DNA of 64,000 nucleotides from Methylobacterium sp. Leaf91 (GTDB lineage: Bacteria > Pseudomonadota > Alphaproteobacteria > Rhizobiales > Beijerinckiaceae), in NCBI RefSeq assembly GCF_001422815.1, contig NZ_LMMP01000006.1, positions 1-64,000 of the forward strand, in the 5' to 3' direction. Made by a program: the position numbers and the translations under genes. Each line of letters starts with the position of its first letter. The first letter of the stretch is position 1. Positions 44,884 to 55,349 of this stretch are shown in pieces. The notes beneath the pieces are model-generated. The model made no database searches. It had not been told where the DNA came from and saw only the letters and a program-made list of their open reading frames with translations.

Positions 44884-46422
44884 TCATTCGGCCGCGAACA
44901 GCCCCGGCATCTCGGGCTCGACCCTGCCCGGCAGGCTCGCCTTCGGGTCGCCGGGGCCGGTCTCACAGCCGAGCGACGGCAAAGCGATGACGCGGTTGCC
45001 GCGAAAATCCATGCGGCAGACGATGGTGCCACGGGTCTCGACATAGGCGAGCAGACGCCGTGCCCGGCCCGGCGAGCGGCTGCCGATGGCGCGGGCCAGG
45101 GCCTCGTCGCCGGGGCAGGGCTCTCCCGCCAGAGCGGCGCGAGCGAGCAGCAGGAACAGGCCCTGGACCTCGTCGGGCAGGGCGGCGGCGGCGCTTTGCG
45201 CCTCCTCCCAGCGCCCGTCGCTGTCGGCCGGGGCGCCCTGCCCGTCGATTCCCGCGCGGGCGACGCCGAGGCGGCGGCGGAAGGCGGCGAGAGTGAGGGA
45301 CTCACCGTCGAGCCCACGCATGCGGCAGCGGACGAGGAAGTCCTGATAGATCACCGCCACCGGCTGACGCCCGGCATCCGGGTCGGTGGCGATGCCCCGC
45401 AGGATCTCGTCGAGCCCGGCCCGCAGATCTTCCTCGCTCAAGGGCTCGGGCGCCTCGGCGGGTTCGGGCCGGTAGGCACTGAGCTCACGCAGCAGATCGG
45501 CCGGGCTGGCGCGCGGTGTCGGAGGGGTGCGCGGAGCTGGGGCCCAGGAGGCAGGGCCGTCCTCGGCCGAGCGGGTGAGGATCAGGGCGCGCAGATCCGC
45601 ATCGGCGGGGGCGGGGAGCGGCACGAGCTTCGGGGAGCCCGAGCGCGCCGAGGTCGAGACCGGACCGATGCGCAGGGCCAACGGCCGACGGCTCAACGCG
45701 GGCCCGAGGGCCACGAATTCGCCGCGCGAGAGGTCGCGGAACCGCTCGGCGCCGCGGCGGTCGAGGCCCAGCAGGTCGGCGGCGCGGGCCATGTCGATAT
45801 CGAGGAAGGTGCGGCCCATCAGGAAGTTGGTGGCTTCCGCCGCCACGTTTTTCGCGAGCTTGGCGAGGCGCTGCGTCGCGATGATGCCCGCGAGCCCGCG
45901 CTTGCGGCCGCGGCACATCAGGTTGGTCATGGCGCCGAGGGAGGCCTTGCGCGCCTCGTCGGAGACGTCGCCGGCCGCGGCCGGTGCGAAGATCTGCGCC
46001 TCGTCGACGACGACGAGAACGGGGTGCCAATGGCTGCGCTCGGCCTCGAACAAACCGCCGAGGAAGGCGGCGGCCGCGCGCATCTGTGCCTCCATGTCGA
46101 GGCTCTCCAGGGTGAGCACCACGGAGACCCGGTGGGCGCGCACCCGCGCCGCGATGGCCTGGAGATCACCCTCGCCATGGGCACCATCCACCACCACGTG
46201 GCCGTAAGCCTCTGCCAGGGTGACGAAATCGCCTTCGGGATCGATGATGACCTGCTGGACCGAGCCGGCGCTCTGTTCGAGCAGTCGCCGCAGCAGATGC
46301 GACTTGCCCGAGCCGGAATTGCCCTGGACCAGGAGACGGGTGGCCAGCAGCTCCTCGAGATCGAGCCGGGCGGGCTCTTCGCCCGGGCCCATGCTCAGCC
46401 CCATCTCGATCCCGACCGTCAT
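44884..46422 (-). CDS. HerA-like (DUF87) P-loop ATPase
   Basis: ATPase of 512 residues. Walker A is VQGNSGSGKSHLLRRLL near residue 31, Walker B VLVVVDEAQIFAP near 138, and the sensor-like block is AGIIATQRLAKLAKNV. These fit the HerA/FtsK group of DNA-translocating ATPases. The C-terminal 250 residues have no clear family and include a proline-rich linker. ATG 46422 (MTVGIEMGL) has GGAGCGGGA upstream; an in-frame ATG at 46509 is unsupported. No NurA nuclease is beside it. Confidence 0.8.
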   Translation of the reverse strand: MTVGIEMGLSMGPGEEPARLDLEELLATRLLVQGNSGSGKSHLLRRLLEQSAGSVQQVIIDPEGDFVTLAEAYGHVVVDGAHGEGDLQAIAARVRAHRVSVVLTLESLDMEAQMRAAAAFLGGLFEAERSHWHPVLVVVDEAQIFAPAAAGDVSDEARKASLGAMTNLMCRGRKRGLAGIIATQRLAKLAKNVAAEATNFLMGRTFLDIDMARAADLLGLDRRGAERFRDLSRGEFVALGPALSRRPLALRIGPVSTSARSGSPKLVPLPAPADADLRALILTRSAEDGPASWAPAPRTPPTPRASPADLLRELSAYRPEPAEAPEPLSEEDLRAGLDEILRGIATDPDAGRQPVAVIYQDFLVRCRMRGLDGESLTLAAFRRRLGVARAGIDGQGAPADSDGRWEEAQSAAAALPDEVQGLFLLLARAALAGEPCPGDEALARAIGSRSPGRARRLLAYVETRGTIVCRMDFRGNRVIALPSLGCETGPGDPKASLPGRVEPEMPGLFAAE

Positions 46423-46690
46423 TCCCGCTCCGCTGTCCCGCAACCCGTCCGCGACGATGGCGACCCTAGCACGGATGGGCTCAGGCGACCTCCCCTGCCC
46501 TTCCCACATCCACAGGGACGCTCCAGGAGAAGAATAGGCCCATCATCCTAGGACAACTAACTCAGGCCTTTTGTCCTATGAGCATAGCCCTTCCCGAGAG
46601 GAAAGCCTCGAATGAGCAATGGGGCGGATGCGTTGCATTTTCCTGCCGGACTCCCTTGCCGGCTCGCCCGGGGCATCTAGTTCGCTTGTG

Positions 46691-46897
46691 ATGAACACCA
46701 TCCTCGTCGTCGCCCTCGTCTGCGCCTCCACCGTCCAGGCCCCGGATTGCACGCGGGAAACCGCCCTCGACGTGATCACCGGGCAGGCTCACACCCTGCA
46801 GGAATGCCTGATGCAGGGGCCGGTCCTCGCGGCCAATGCCGGCCACGGCGCCGACAAGGACAGCTACGTGAAGACCCGCTGCGACCAGCGGCGCTGA
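46691..46897 (+). CDS. Small secreted cysteine-containing protein (paralogue at 4139)
   Basis: Protein of 68 residues, MNTILVVALVCASTVQAPDC at the start and SYVKTRCDQRR at the end. It shares layout and residues (MNT, LVCA, cysteine near 20, mid-chain cysteine, Y-x-KT-x-C-x-R) with the 73-residue protein at 4139-4360. An in-frame ATG 24 codons upstream would hide the signal segment, so 46691 is preferred although no Shine-Dalgarno is clear. Function unknown. Confidence 0.6.
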   Translation: MNTILVVALVCASTVQAPDCTRETALDVITGQAHTLQECLMQGPVLAANAGHGADKDSYVKTRCDQRR

Positions 46898-46917
46898 CAT
46901 CCGGGAGCGCGACCCTC

Positions 46918-47193
46918 ATGAGCGACGACGTCAGCCCGGACCGGGCGGTGATGATCCGCCTGCGCGCCCGCCTTGCGGTGGTGGAGCGGGCAGCGTGGTT
47001 CGGCTTCGCCGAGGCGATGCGCCGGCAGCCGGAGGAGACCGAGGCCTATATCGCGGCCGAGCGCGCCAAATGCGCTGCCGGCTTCGCCGGGCCGAAATGG
47101 GCACGCGACCTCAGCGATGCCGAGCGGGCGATGCTCGGCGCCGAGGTCGATGCCGGGCTGGCGCAGCTGGTGGAGGACGCCAAGGAGGCGTGA
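46918..47193 (+). CDS. Small hypothetical helical protein
   Basis: Protein of 91 residues starting MSDDVSPDRAVMIRLRARLA; mostly charged helix with RAAWFGFAEAMRRQPEETEA and DLSDAERAMLGAEVDAGL. GGGAG lies nine bases before the ATG at 46918. It follows the secreted protein by 20 bases on the same strand. No family recognised. Confidence 0.6.
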   Translation: MSDDVSPDRAVMIRLRARLAVVERAAWFGFAEAMRRQPEETEAYIAAERAKCAAGFAGPKWARDLSDAERAMLGAEVDAGLAQLVEDAKEA

Positions 47194-47322
47194 GCCTCAC
47201 GGGTACCTCGCCATCCTCCGCCGGCCGAGCGAAGCGGCCACGGAACGCCGTCCGGGGGCCATCGAAGGTCACCGCGCAGCAGACGTTTGGGCAAGCGGGC
47301 TCCGGGGGAGCCGTCGCGACGC

Positions 47323-48315
47323 CTACCCGCCCCACAGGTTCTGCCAGGCGGGCGGTATCGCCAGCCCCGGCAGGCTCGTCGCTGCGTGAATTCCGATCGC
47401 CACCGCACGAGCGAGGGTATCGGCCGCCGCCGCGCCGAGACGGGCGAGATCGGTGATGGGGTCTGAGAGGGGAATCCGTCCGGTGGAGACCGCGAAGACC
47501 ACGTCCCCGTCGAGCGGCGTGTGGACCGGATGGATCGCCCGCGACAGGCCGTCCTGCGCCATCACCGCGAGGCGGCGGCACTGAGCCTTGGTGAGGATCG
47601 CGTCGGTGGCGACGAGGGCCAAGGTGGTGCTGGCGCCGGGCGGGACCTCGCGCGGCCAGGTAAAGGCGTCCGCCGGCATCGGATGGGGAAAGCCGAGGCC
47701 GCCGAACTCCCCCTCCCGCTCGAACGGCGCCGCCCAGAAATGCCGCCCCTCCCCCACCGTGACCCGGCCGAAGGCGTTCACCGCCACCAGCGCGCCGACC
47801 CGCGCGGGCGTGCCGCCCACCGGGGAGGAAGCCGAGCCGAGGCCGCCCTTGAGATTGGCCGTGCGCGCGCCGTAGCCCGCCCCCACGGTACCGAGGGTGA
47901 AATCCTGTGACGCCGCGTCGGCGGCCTCGTAGCCGAGGTCGCGATAGGGCGAGAAGCGGCCCCAGTTCTTGTCGCCGCCGTTGAGGAGATCGAACAGGAT
48001 CGCGCCGGGCACGATGGGGACGCGGATGTCGCCGATGGGAAACCCCCTCCCCGTCTCGGCGAGCCAGGCCACGACGCCCGCCCCCGCGTCGAGGCCGAAG
48101 GTGGAGCCGCCGGAGAGGACCAGGGCGTCGATGCGCTCCACCGTACGCTCGGGGTCGAGGAGGTCGGTCTCCCGGGTGCCCGGCCCACCACCGCGCACGT
48201 CGACACCCGCCACCACGGCCGGGTCGAACAGGATCGCGGTGGTGCCGCTCGCCACGCGCGCATCCTGGGCGTGGCCCACGGTGATGCCGACGATATCGGT
48301 GATCAGGTTGCGCAT
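47323..48315 (-). CDS. P1-family (DmpA-like) self-processing aminopeptidase
   Basis: N-terminal-nucleophile hydrolase of 330 residues. The likely self-cleavage site is PPGASTTLALVATDA near residue 230, where the serine becomes the new N-terminal nucleophile. Other blocks: LVLSGGSTFGLDAGAGVVAW, VPIVPGAILFDL and GTVGAGYGARTANLKGGLGS. Relatives include L-aminopeptidase/D-esterase and beta-peptidyl aminopeptidase; the substrate is not predictable. GGAG precedes the ATG. Confidence 0.87.
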   Translation of the reverse strand: MRNLITDIVGITVGHAQDARVASGTTAILFDPAVVAGVDVRGGGPGTRETDLLDPERTVERIDALVLSGGSTFGLDAGAGVVAWLAETGRGFPIGDIRVPIVPGAILFDLLNGGDKNWGRFSPYRDLGYEAADAASQDFTLGTVGAGYGARTANLKGGLGSASSPVGGTPARVGALVAVNAFGRVTVGEGRHFWAAPFEREGEFGGLGFPHPMPADAFTWPREVPPGASTTLALVATDAILTKAQCRRLAVMAQDGLSRAIHPVHTPLDGDVVFAVSTGRIPLSDPITDLARLGAAAADTLARAVAIGIHAATSLPGLAIPPAWQNLWGG

Positions 48316-48335
48316 CCAGAGACTCCGAATCTCGC

Positions 48336-49241
48336 TCAGAACGATCGCATGCCCGGGCGGTCAGGGCCAGCGGCGGCGGGCTCGGGCGGCTCCTTGGCCC
48401 GCCGCGCCGCGCGGAAGGAATCGGCGGCATAGAGCGCCAGCGCCAGCCAGATCAGGACGAACAGGACCAGTCGATGCGGCTCCAGACGTTCGCCGTAAAC
48501 GAGGACGCTGAGGCCCAGCAGGCAGGAAGGGGCGAGGTATTGCATCAGCCCGAGGGTGGAGAGGGTGAGGCGCTGGGCGGCGGCGGCGAACCAGATCAGC
48601 GGCAGGGCGGTGGTGACGCCGGTGAGGAGCAGCAGCGCGAGCCGGACGGGATCGCCCTTCACCACAGGCTCGGCGAGGCCGACAAGGTAGATTCCCGCGA
48701 GGGGCAGGAGCAGGAAGGTCTCGGCGGCAAAGCCCACCATGGCGTCGACCCCCACGACCTTGCGCACCAGCCCGTAGAGCGAGAAGCTGGCGGCGAGGCA
48801 CAGGGACAACCAGGGCAGGTGCCCGGCCAGCACCACTGCGAGCACGACCCCGGCGGCGGCGAGCCCCACTGCCACGGCCTGGACCGGCCGCAGCCGCTCG
48901 CCGAGGACGAGGGCGCCCAGCGCCACGCTCATCAGCGGGTTGATGAAATAGCCCAGACTCGCATCGAGCATGTGCCCGGACTGGACCGCCACGAGGTAGA
49001 GCAGCCAGTTGACGGCGATGAGCCCCGCCGAGACGACGAGGAGGAGATGGCGCCGCCTCAGGGGAAACGGGTTGCGCACCCGCCGGCGCAGGATCGCCAG
49101 CAGGGCGACCACGAGCACGCTCGACCAGACGATGCGATGAGCCAGGATGCTGCCGGCCGGCACGGCATCGAGCAGCCGGAAATGCACCGGGACGACGAGG
49201 CCCCAGCTCAGATAGGCACCGAGCGCGTAGATCAGACCCAC
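48336..49241 (-). CDS. rarD: EamA-family transporter, RarD-like
   Basis: Inner-membrane protein of 301 residues with ten segments. RarD hallmarks: GAYLSWGLVVPVHFRLLDAV and AHRIVWSSVLVVALL at the start, LIAVNWLLYLVAVQSGHMLD and ASLGYFINPLMSVALGALVL in the middle, and LMQYLAPSCLLGLSVLVYGE later. Start is GTG with GGAGGA five bases upstream. Named after chloramphenicol sensitivity; the physiological substrate is unknown. Confidence 0.88.
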   Translation of the reverse strand: MGLIYALGAYLSWGLVVPVHFRLLDAVPAGSILAHRIVWSSVLVVALLAILRRRVRNPFPLRRRHLLLVVSAGLIAVNWLLYLVAVQSGHMLDASLGYFINPLMSVALGALVLGERLRPVQAVAVGLAAAGVVLAVVLAGHLPWLSLCLAASFSLYGLVRKVVGVDAMVGFAAETFLLLPLAGIYLVGLAEPVVKGDPVRLALLLLTGVTTALPLIWFAAAAQRLTLSTLGLMQYLAPSCLLGLSVLVYGERLEPHRLVLFVLIWLALALYAADSFRAARRAKEPPEPAAAGPDRPGMRSF

Positions 49242-49521
49242 GACGTTCCTCCCCTCCCTTGCGAGGTTGGGACGGGGGTTACACCAAGTCTCGCGGGACG
49301 GCTCCGGTGGGGGATCGGGGAGCCGATCTAGATGGAGAGGCCGTTCGGTTCCGCGACGGGATGACCGTGATCGGGAGCGGCAGAGCGGCGGTTTCTTGCT
49401 CGAAATCTGTCGCCTGTCATCGACCGCTTTGCCCCTTAGCGGCCCCGGGGAAGGTCAGCTTCGGGGCAAAGCCCCCTGAAAGCCGCCGTTGAAGCCTTCA
49501 GTTGCCGAACGCACGAGACCG

Positions 49522-51561
49522 TCACTTCCTCAGCGGCACGCCCTTCGTGGTGAAACGCGGCGCGCCCGGATGGCGCATGGGGCGCGGCTGGCCCTGTCCC
49601 TTGCCGGCACCGAGCCCCGTTCCCGGCGGCTGCGAGGACGGAATCAGCTGGTCCGGCCTCGGCCCGATGAGATCGGCGCGGCCCATGGCCCGCAGCGCCT
49701 CGCGCAAGATGGGCCAGTTCTCGGGGTCGTGATAGCGCAGGAACGCCTTGTGCAGCCGGCGCTGCCGCATCCCCTTGATCGCGTCGACGGGCTCGCTGCC
49801 GCCGCGCCGCACGCCCTGCAACGGGTTGATCTCGGTGTGATACATGGTCGTGGCCGTCGCCATGGGCGAGGGCAGGAACGTCTGGACCTGATCGGCACGA
49901 TAGTCGTTCTTCTTGAGCCAGACGGCGAGGTTCATCATGTCCTCGTCGGTCGTGCCCGGATGCGCCGCGATGAAATACGGGATCAGGTAGTATTTCTTGC
50001 CGGCTTTCTTGGCGGCGGCGTCGAACATCTCCTTGAAGCGGTCGTAGGTGCCGATTCCCGGCTTCATCATCAGGTCGAGGGGGCCGCGCTCGGTGTGCTC
50101 GGGCGCGATCTTGAGACGGCCGCCGACGTGATGGGTCACGAGCTCCTCGACGTATTCGGGGCTTCGCACCGCCAGATCGTAGCGCACGCCGGAAGCGACC
50201 ATCACCTTCTTCACGCCTTCCACTTCGCGGACCTTGCGATAGAGGCGGATCAGGTCGTCGTGCGAGGTGTTGAGGTTCGGGCAGATGTCCGGGAAGACGC
50301 AGGACGGCAGGCGGCACGCCGCCTCGATCTTCGGGTCCTTGCACGCCATCCGGTACATGTTGGCCGTGGGGCCACCAACGTCGGAGATCACGCCCGTGAA
50401 GCCCGGTGTCTTGTCGCGGATCAGCTCGATCTCGCGCAGGATCGAGTCTTCCGAGCGGTTCTGGATGACGCGGCCCTCGTGCTCGGTGATGGAGCAGAAG
50501 GTGCAGCCGCCAAAGCAGCCGCGCATGATCGTCACCGAGAACTTGATCATGTCCCAGGCGGGGATCTTCGCGTCGCCGTAGGAGGGATGGGGGGCGCGGG
50601 CGTAGGGCAGGTCGTAGACCGCATCCATCTCCTCGCTGGAGAGCGGGATCGGCGGCGGGTTCAGCCACAGGTCACGGTCGCCGTGGCGCTGGACGAGGGG
50701 GCGGGCGTTGCCGGGATTGGCCTCCCGGTGCAGCACCCGCGAGGCGCGGGCATAGGCTTCCTTGTCGTCCTTGACCTCGTCGTAGGCGGGGAGCCGGATC
50801 ACGGTCTCGCCGGGGCGGCGGGAGGCGGCCTCGTCGGCCGAATCGAGATCGTCGGCGGGCAGCTCGGTGTAATGCTCGGGCACGCGGCGGAACAGGGCGA
50901 CGCCCCGGACGGAGTCGAGCTCGTGCGGCGCCGCGCCGGCCGCGAGGCGGTTCGCCACCTCGACCACAGCGCGCTCGGCATTGCCGTAGAGCAGAAGGTC
51001 GGCCTTCGCGTCCGCCAGGATCGAGCGGCGCACCTTGTCGGACCAGTAATCGTAATGGGCGATGCGGCGCAGGGACGCCTCGATGCCGCCGAGGACGATC
51101 GGCACATCCTTGTAGGCCTCGCGGCAGCGCTGCGTGTAGACGATTGTGCAGCGGTCCGGGCGGGCGCCGCCTTGTCCGCCCGCCGTGTAGGCGTCGTCGC
51201 TTCGCAGGCGACGGTCCGCCGTGTAGCGGTTCACCATCGAATCGAGATTGCCGCCGGTGACGCCGAAGAACACATTCGGCCGGCCGAGCGCCTTGAACGG
51301 CTCCGCCGATTGCCAGTCGGGCTGCGCGATGATGCCGACCCGGAACCCTTGCGATTCGAGGAGCCGGCCGATGATCGCCATACCGAAGCTCGGATGATCG
51401 ACATAGGCGTCCCCCGTCACCAGGACGATGTCGCAGGCATCCCACCCGAGCGCGTCCATCTCGGCGCGGCTCATGGGCAGGAACGGCGCCGCCTTCCGGA
51501 GAGGCTGCAGGTTGCAGGCGAGGGGAGCCACGGATCGACTCGGGGAAACTTGAAGGTCCAT
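49522..51561 (-). CDS. YgiQ-family radical SAM protein
   Basis: Cytoplasmic iron-sulfur enzyme of 679 residues. The 4Fe-4S cluster motif is [19 protein letters not shown] (C-x3-C-x2-C) near residue 317. The N-terminal domain has [20 protein letters not shown] and [19 protein letters not shown], as in YgiQ. The reaction is unknown. Length is normal for the family, and no partner gene is near. Confidence 0.92.
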   Translation of the reverse strand: MDLQVSPSRSVAPLACNLQPLRKAAPFLPMSRAEMDALGWDACDIVLVTGDAYVDHPSFGMAIIGRLLESQGFRVGIIAQPDWQSAEPFKALGRPNVFFGVTGGNLDSMVNRYTADRRLRSDDAYTAGGQGGARPDRCTIVYTQRCREAYKDVPIVLGGIEASLRRIAHYDYWSDKVRRSILADAKADLLLYGNAERAVVEVANRLAAGAAPHELDSVRGVALFRRVPEHYTELPADDLDSADEAASRRPGETVIRLPAYDEVKDDKEAYARASRVLHREANPGNARPLVQRHGDRDLWLNPPPIPLSSEEMDAVYDLPYARAPHPSYGDAKIPAWDMIKFSVTIMRGCFGGCTFCSITEHEGRVIQNRSEDSILREIELIRDKTPGFTGVISDVGGPTANMYRMACKDPKIEAACRLPSCVFPDICPNLNTSHDDLIRLYRKVREVEGVKKVMVASGVRYDLAVRSPEYVEELVTHHVGGRLKIAPEHTERGPLDLMMKPGIGTYDRFKEMFDAAAKKAGKKYYLIPYFIAAHPGTTDEDMMNLAVWLKKNDYRADQVQTFLPSPMATATTMYHTEINPLQGVRRGGSEPVDAIKGMRQRRLHKAFLRYHDPENWPILREALRAMGRADLIGPRPDQLIPSSQPPGTGLGAGKGQGQPRPMRHPGAPRFTTKGVPLRK

Positions 51562-51737
51562 GGGGTCCGTGCATAGACCGCCCGGACCGCAAGCTCAACG
51601 AAAGGTCGAATTCGAATAAGAGGCCTTCCAAAAACCATCGGCGGCTCGAGATGGGTGGCGAGCCGCTTGGCCGACCCGAATTGCTGCCGGCCGCTTCACA
51701 CCTCGCTCCGCCTCCCGAGGAACGCGCGGCGACCCGA

Positions 51738-52133
51738 TCACCGCCGTGGCGGGGTGATCGGGTCGCCGCGCAGGAGGGCGTTGAGGCGTTCGGTGTCGAA
51801 GCCGTCCGTGGCCTTCGGCTTGGCCGGGACGGGTTTCGCGGAAGCGGTCTTGGTCACCGGGGGCTTGCCCGCCGAGGAGGCGGAGGGCTTCGCCGAGGCG
51901 GGCTTCGCGCCCGTCGGACGGGGGGCCACCGGGCCTGTGGTGGAGAGGACGCCCGGCTGGAGCAGGGTCGGGATCGAGCCGGTATCCTGAGGCTCGCTCA
52001 CGATCGGAGCCTGCACCATCTGTGGCGCGGGCGCCGCCGGAAGATGGGCCAGCCGGTCGGCGCTGACGAATCCGATCGCCAGGATGCTCAGCCCAAAGAC
52101 GCTGCCGATGACGAGGAAGCGCAAGATACGCAC
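51738..52133 (-). CDS. Membrane-anchored Ala/Pro/Lys-rich protein
   Basis: Protein of 131 residues with one N-terminal membrane segment (LRFLVIGSVFGLSILAIGFV) and a long low-complexity region with AKP-type repeats (SAKPSASSAGKPPVTKTASA). The end FDTERLNALLRGDPITPPRR looks like a small conserved tail. Probably inner-membrane anchored facing the periplasm. Function unknown. Confidence 0.6.
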   Translation of the reverse strand: MRILRFLVIGSVFGLSILAIGFVSADRLAHLPAAPAPQMVQAPIVSEPQDTGSIPTLLQPGVLSTTGPVAPRPTGAKPASAKPSASSAGKPPVTKTASAKPVPAKPKATDGFDTERLNALLRGDPITPPRR

Positions 52134-52267
52134 GCGATACGCTTTCTACAAATACTCAACACCTTGATCACCGGTTTTAAACCAAGGCCGTTAACGAACC
52201 CGAGCATCGGCGGGCGGCCGGACCGTGCCATTTTCTGACCCTTTCTCATGTCGCTGGCGGAAGGCGG

Positions 52268-53008
52268 TCACAGGATCTGGCTGAGGAAGGCTTGTGTCCG
52301 GGAATGCCGGGGCCTGTCGAAGAAATCGGCCGGCGGAGCGGTCTCGATGATCTGGCCCTCGTCCATGAACACCACGCGGTCGGCGATCTCGCGGGCGAAG
52401 CCCATCTCGTGGGTGACGCAGAGCATGGTCATGCCGCCGCGCGCCAGCTCGGCCATGGTGTCGAGGACCTCCTTCACCATTTCCGGGTCGAGGGCCGAGG
52501 TCGGCTCGTCGAACAGCATCACCTTCGGGCTCATGCACAAAGCGCGGGCGATCGCCACCCGCTGCTGCTGCCCGCCCGAGAGCTGGCCGGGAAACTTCCC
52601 CGCCAGCTGCGGGATGCGGACGCGTTCGAGATAGCCCATCGCCAGTTTCTCGGCCGCCGCCCGGCCCATCCGCTTCACGTGGATGGGGGCCAGGGTGCAG
52701 TTCTCTAGCACGGTGAGATGGGCGAACAGGTTGAAGTGCTGGAATACCATGCCGACCTCGCGGCGCACGGCGTCCACGCTGGCCTGCGCCCCGGTGAGTT
52801 CGATGCCGCCCACCCGGATCGTGCCCTGCTGGTGCGCCTCGAGGCCGTTGACGCAGCGGATCAGGGTCGATTTGCCCGAGCCCGAGGGGCCGCAGATCAC
52901 GATCTTCTCGGCCTTCGCCACCGTGAGGTCGACGTCGCGCAGGACGTGGTGGGCGCCGAACCACTTGTTGACGCCGGAGAGCGCGACGGCGGGGGAGGTC
53001 TCTGTCAT
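52268..53008 (-). CDS. aapP: General amino-acid ABC importer ATPase AapP
   Basis: ATPase of 246 residues. Walker [12 protein letters not shown] near 39, signature [17 protein letters not shown] near 143, Walker [17 protein letters not shown] near 162 and [15 protein letters not shown] for the switch histidine. The family is polar amino-acid import (GlnQ/AapP). It lies 25 bases after aapM and ends the operon. Confidence 0.92.
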   Translation of the reverse strand: MTETSPAVALSGVNKWFGAHHVLRDVDLTVAKAEKIVICGPSGSGKSTLIRCVNGLEAHQQGTIRVGGIELTGAQASVDAVRREVGMVFQHFNLFAHLTVLENCTLAPIHVKRMGRAAAEKLAMGYLERVRIPQLAGKFPGQLSGGQQQRVAIARALCMSPKVMLFDEPTSALDPEMVKEVLDTMAELARGGMTMLCVTHEMGFAREIADRVVFMDEGQIIETAPPADFFDRPRHSRTQAFLSQIL

Positions 53009-53033
53009 CGGGTCTCATCCCTGGCTTTCACCG

Positions 53034-54167
53034 TCATCGCCTGTCCCCCGCCGCGAGGCGACGCTCGATGAATCCGGCATAGCGCGCCATGCCGAAGCAG
53101 ACGGCGAAATAGACGAGGGCGGCGAAGATGTAGGCGGTGGCCGGGATGGTGGCGGCCGACCAGCGCGGATCGGCGCGGGAGGCTTCCAGCACGCGGATGA
53201 AATCGCTGATGCCGACGATGGAGACCAGGGTGGTGTCCTTGAACAGGCCGATCATCGTGTTGACGATGCCGGGCAGAGCCACCTTCAGCGCCTGGGGCAG
53301 GATGACGAGGCGCAGCGCCTGGCTTCGGCCGAGGCCGAGCGCCGCCGCCGCTTCGGCCTGCCCCTTCGGCACGGTCTGCAGCCCGCCGCGCACCACCTCG
53401 GCCATGTAGGCGGAGGCGAAGAGCGCGATGCCGACGAGCGGCCGCAGCAAGCGGTCCACGGTGATGTCGCCGGGCAAGAACAGCGGCAGCATCACGTTGG
53501 CCATGAACAGCACCGTGATCAGCGGCACGCCACGCCAGAACTCGATGAAGGCGGTGGAGAGCACGCGCACCACCGGCATGGTCGAGCGCCGCCCCAGCGC
53601 CAGCAGGATGCCGAGCGGCAGGGAGACGACGATGCCCACCGTCGCCACCACCACGGTGACGAGGAGGCCGCCCCACAGGCCCGTCGCGACGGTCTTCAGC
53701 CCGAGGGACGGTACGCCGGAGAGGAGCAGGTAGGCCAGGACCGGGAAGATCAGGAAGGCGAAGAGCGCGCCGAGATCGCGCCGGGGCGCCCCGAGCCAGA
53801 GCATCCATCCGGCGGCGAAGGCCAGCAGCGCGACGGCGAAGTTCGGGCGCCAGCGCTCGGCGGCGGGGTAGGAGCCGTAGGCGAGGTAGTTGATCTTGTC
53901 GGCGATGAAGGCCCAGCAGGCCCCGACTGGCCGCCCCGCCACTTCCGGCCGACAGGCATCGCCCGATGCGCCGGTCCAGACCGCATCGATGACGAGGAAG
54001 CGGATCGCGATGGGCAGCAGCCAGGCGAGCAATCCCAGGATCACCAGGGTGGTGAGCCCGTTGGCGAAGCTCGAGAACAGGTTCCGGCGCAGCCAGCCCA
54101 GCGGTCCGCCGACGGTGGCGGGCGGCGGGCGCGAGGCGACGAGATCGGCGCGGACGAATCCCTCCAT
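53034..54167 (-). CDS. aapM: General amino-acid ABC importer permease AapM
   Basis: Inner-membrane permease of 377 residues, longer than GlnP-type permeases because of an extra N-terminal half, as usual for AapM/BztC. The transport core has ATVGIVVSLPLGILLALGRR, FIEFWRGVPLITVLFMANVM and the EAA loop QAEAAAALGLGRSQALRLVI. ATG 54167 is two bases after the aapQ stop. Confidence 0.92.
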   Translation of the reverse strand: MEGFVRADLVASRPPPATVGGPLGWLRRNLFSSFANGLTTLVILGLLAWLLPIAIRFLVIDAVWTGASGDACRPEVAGRPVGACWAFIADKINYLAYGSYPAAERWRPNFAVALLAFAAGWMLWLGAPRRDLGALFAFLIFPVLAYLLLSGVPSLGLKTVATGLWGGLLVTVVVATVGIVVSLPLGILLALGRRSTMPVVRVLSTAFIEFWRGVPLITVLFMANVMLPLFLPGDITVDRLLRPLVGIALFASAYMAEVVRGGLQTVPKGQAEAAAALGLGRSQALRLVILPQALKVALPGIVNTMIGLFKDTTLVSIVGISDFIRVLEASRADPRWSAATIPATAYIFAALVYFAVCFGMARYAGFIERRLAAGDRR

Positions 54168-54169
54168 CC

Positions 54170-55330
54170 TCAGCGCTCCACCATGGTCACGCGGCGATTG
54201 TAGAGGTTCATCAGGAAGGCCGTGGCGAGGCTGAGCGTGAGGTAGACCGCCATGGTGATCGCCACCACCTCCACCGCCTGGTTGGTCTGGTTGAGCACGG
54301 TGCCCATGAAGACGTGGACGAGGTCGGGATAGCCGATCAGCACCGCCAGCGACGAGTTCTTGGTGACGTTGAGATACTGGCTGGTGAGCGGCGGCACGAT
54401 CGCCCGCATCGCCTGCGGGACCACCACGAGACGCAAGCTCTGGCCCCGGTTCAATCCCAGGGCGGAGGCCGCCTCCCCCTGCCCCCGCGCCACGCTGGAG
54501 AGGCCGGCCCGCACGATCTCGGCGATGAAGGCGGCGGTATAGGTGGAGAGCCCGAGGACCAGGGCGGCGAATTCCGGCAGGATCGGTAACCCGCCCTCGA
54601 CATCGTAGGGGCCGCGCGCCGGCCAATCGACCGCGACCGGATGGCCGGCCAGCGCCAGCCCGATCCAGGCGAGACCCGGCAGGAGGATCGTGAGGGCGAG
54701 CCCCGGCAGCCAGGCCCGGACCGGAGGCAGGCCGGTCTCGGCTGCGCGGCGCGCCCGCCGTCGCAGGAGCGACAGGGCGGCAATGCCGGCGAGGAAAGCG
54801 ATCGGCACCAGCCAGGCGGCGCCTGAGAATTCGGGGCTCGGCAGAACGAGACCACGCTGCGAGACGAAGGCGCCTCCCAGGCTCGCAGGAGCCTCGGCCG
54901 AGGGCAGGGCCACCCGCACGGCCACGTACCAGACGAGGAGTTGCAGCAGCAGCGGCACGTTGCGGATTGCCTCGACATAGGCGGAGGCCAGCCCGCGCGC
55001 GAGGAGGTTCGGCGACAGCCGGGCGATGCCCACCACGAAGCCGATCAGCGTGGCGAGCACGATGCCCAGCGCCGCGGCGAGCAGTGTGTTGCAGAGCCCG
55101 ACGAAGAACGCATCGAGATAGGTCGAGGTCGCCGCCGCGTAGGGGATCAGCCGCTGGCTGATGTCGAATCCGGCATTGCGCGACAGGAAGCCGAACCCGG
55201 CGACGATGCCCTGTTTCGCGAGCTTCTGCGCGGCATTGCCGGCAGCGAGATAGACGAGGCCGGCGACGGCGAGCGCCAGGAGGATCTGGAGCGCGAGGGC
55301 ACGCAGGGAGGTCTTTCGGGATTCAGCCAT
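54170..55330 (-). CDS. aapQ: General amino-acid ABC importer permease AapQ
   Basis: Inner-membrane permease of 386 residues. Blocks: FFVGLCNTLLAAALGIVLAT, YVEAIRNVPLLLQLLVWYVA and the EAA loop GQGEAASALGLNRGQSLRLV. GGAGGA lies seven bases before the ATG at 55330, favouring it over the in-frame ATG at 55351. A palindromic repeat lies between it and aapJ. Confidence 0.92.
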   Translation of the reverse strand: MAESRKTSLRALALQILLALAVAGLVYLAAGNAAQKLAKQGIVAGFGFLSRNAGFDISQRLIPYAAATSTYLDAFFVGLCNTLLAAALGIVLATLIGFVVGIARLSPNLLARGLASAYVEAIRNVPLLLQLLVWYVAVRVALPSAEAPASLGGAFVSQRGLVLPSPEFSGAAWLVPIAFLAGIAALSLLRRRARRAAETGLPPVRAWLPGLALTILLPGLAWIGLALAGHPVAVDWPARGPYDVEGGLPILPEFAALVLGLSTYTAAFIAEIVRAGLSSVARGQGEAASALGLNRGQSLRLVVVPQAMRAIVPPLTSQYLNVTKNSSLAVLIGYPDLVHVFMGTVLNQTNQAVEVVAITMAVYLTLSLATAFLMNLYNRRVTMVER

Positions 55331-55349
55331 GACGGCATCCTCCACGCGC

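Noticed and set aside
46612..46680. Possible 22-codon leader peptide (MSNGADAL start) before the small secreted gene
   Set aside because: It has GAGAGGAAAG upstream but lacks any regulatory codon run or attenuator hairpin, so it is probably chance.
49489..51576. Very long open frame (695 codons) on the plus strand
   Set aside because: It is antisense to the YgiQ gene, which has clear radical-SAM motifs; long antisense frames are expected at this GC content.
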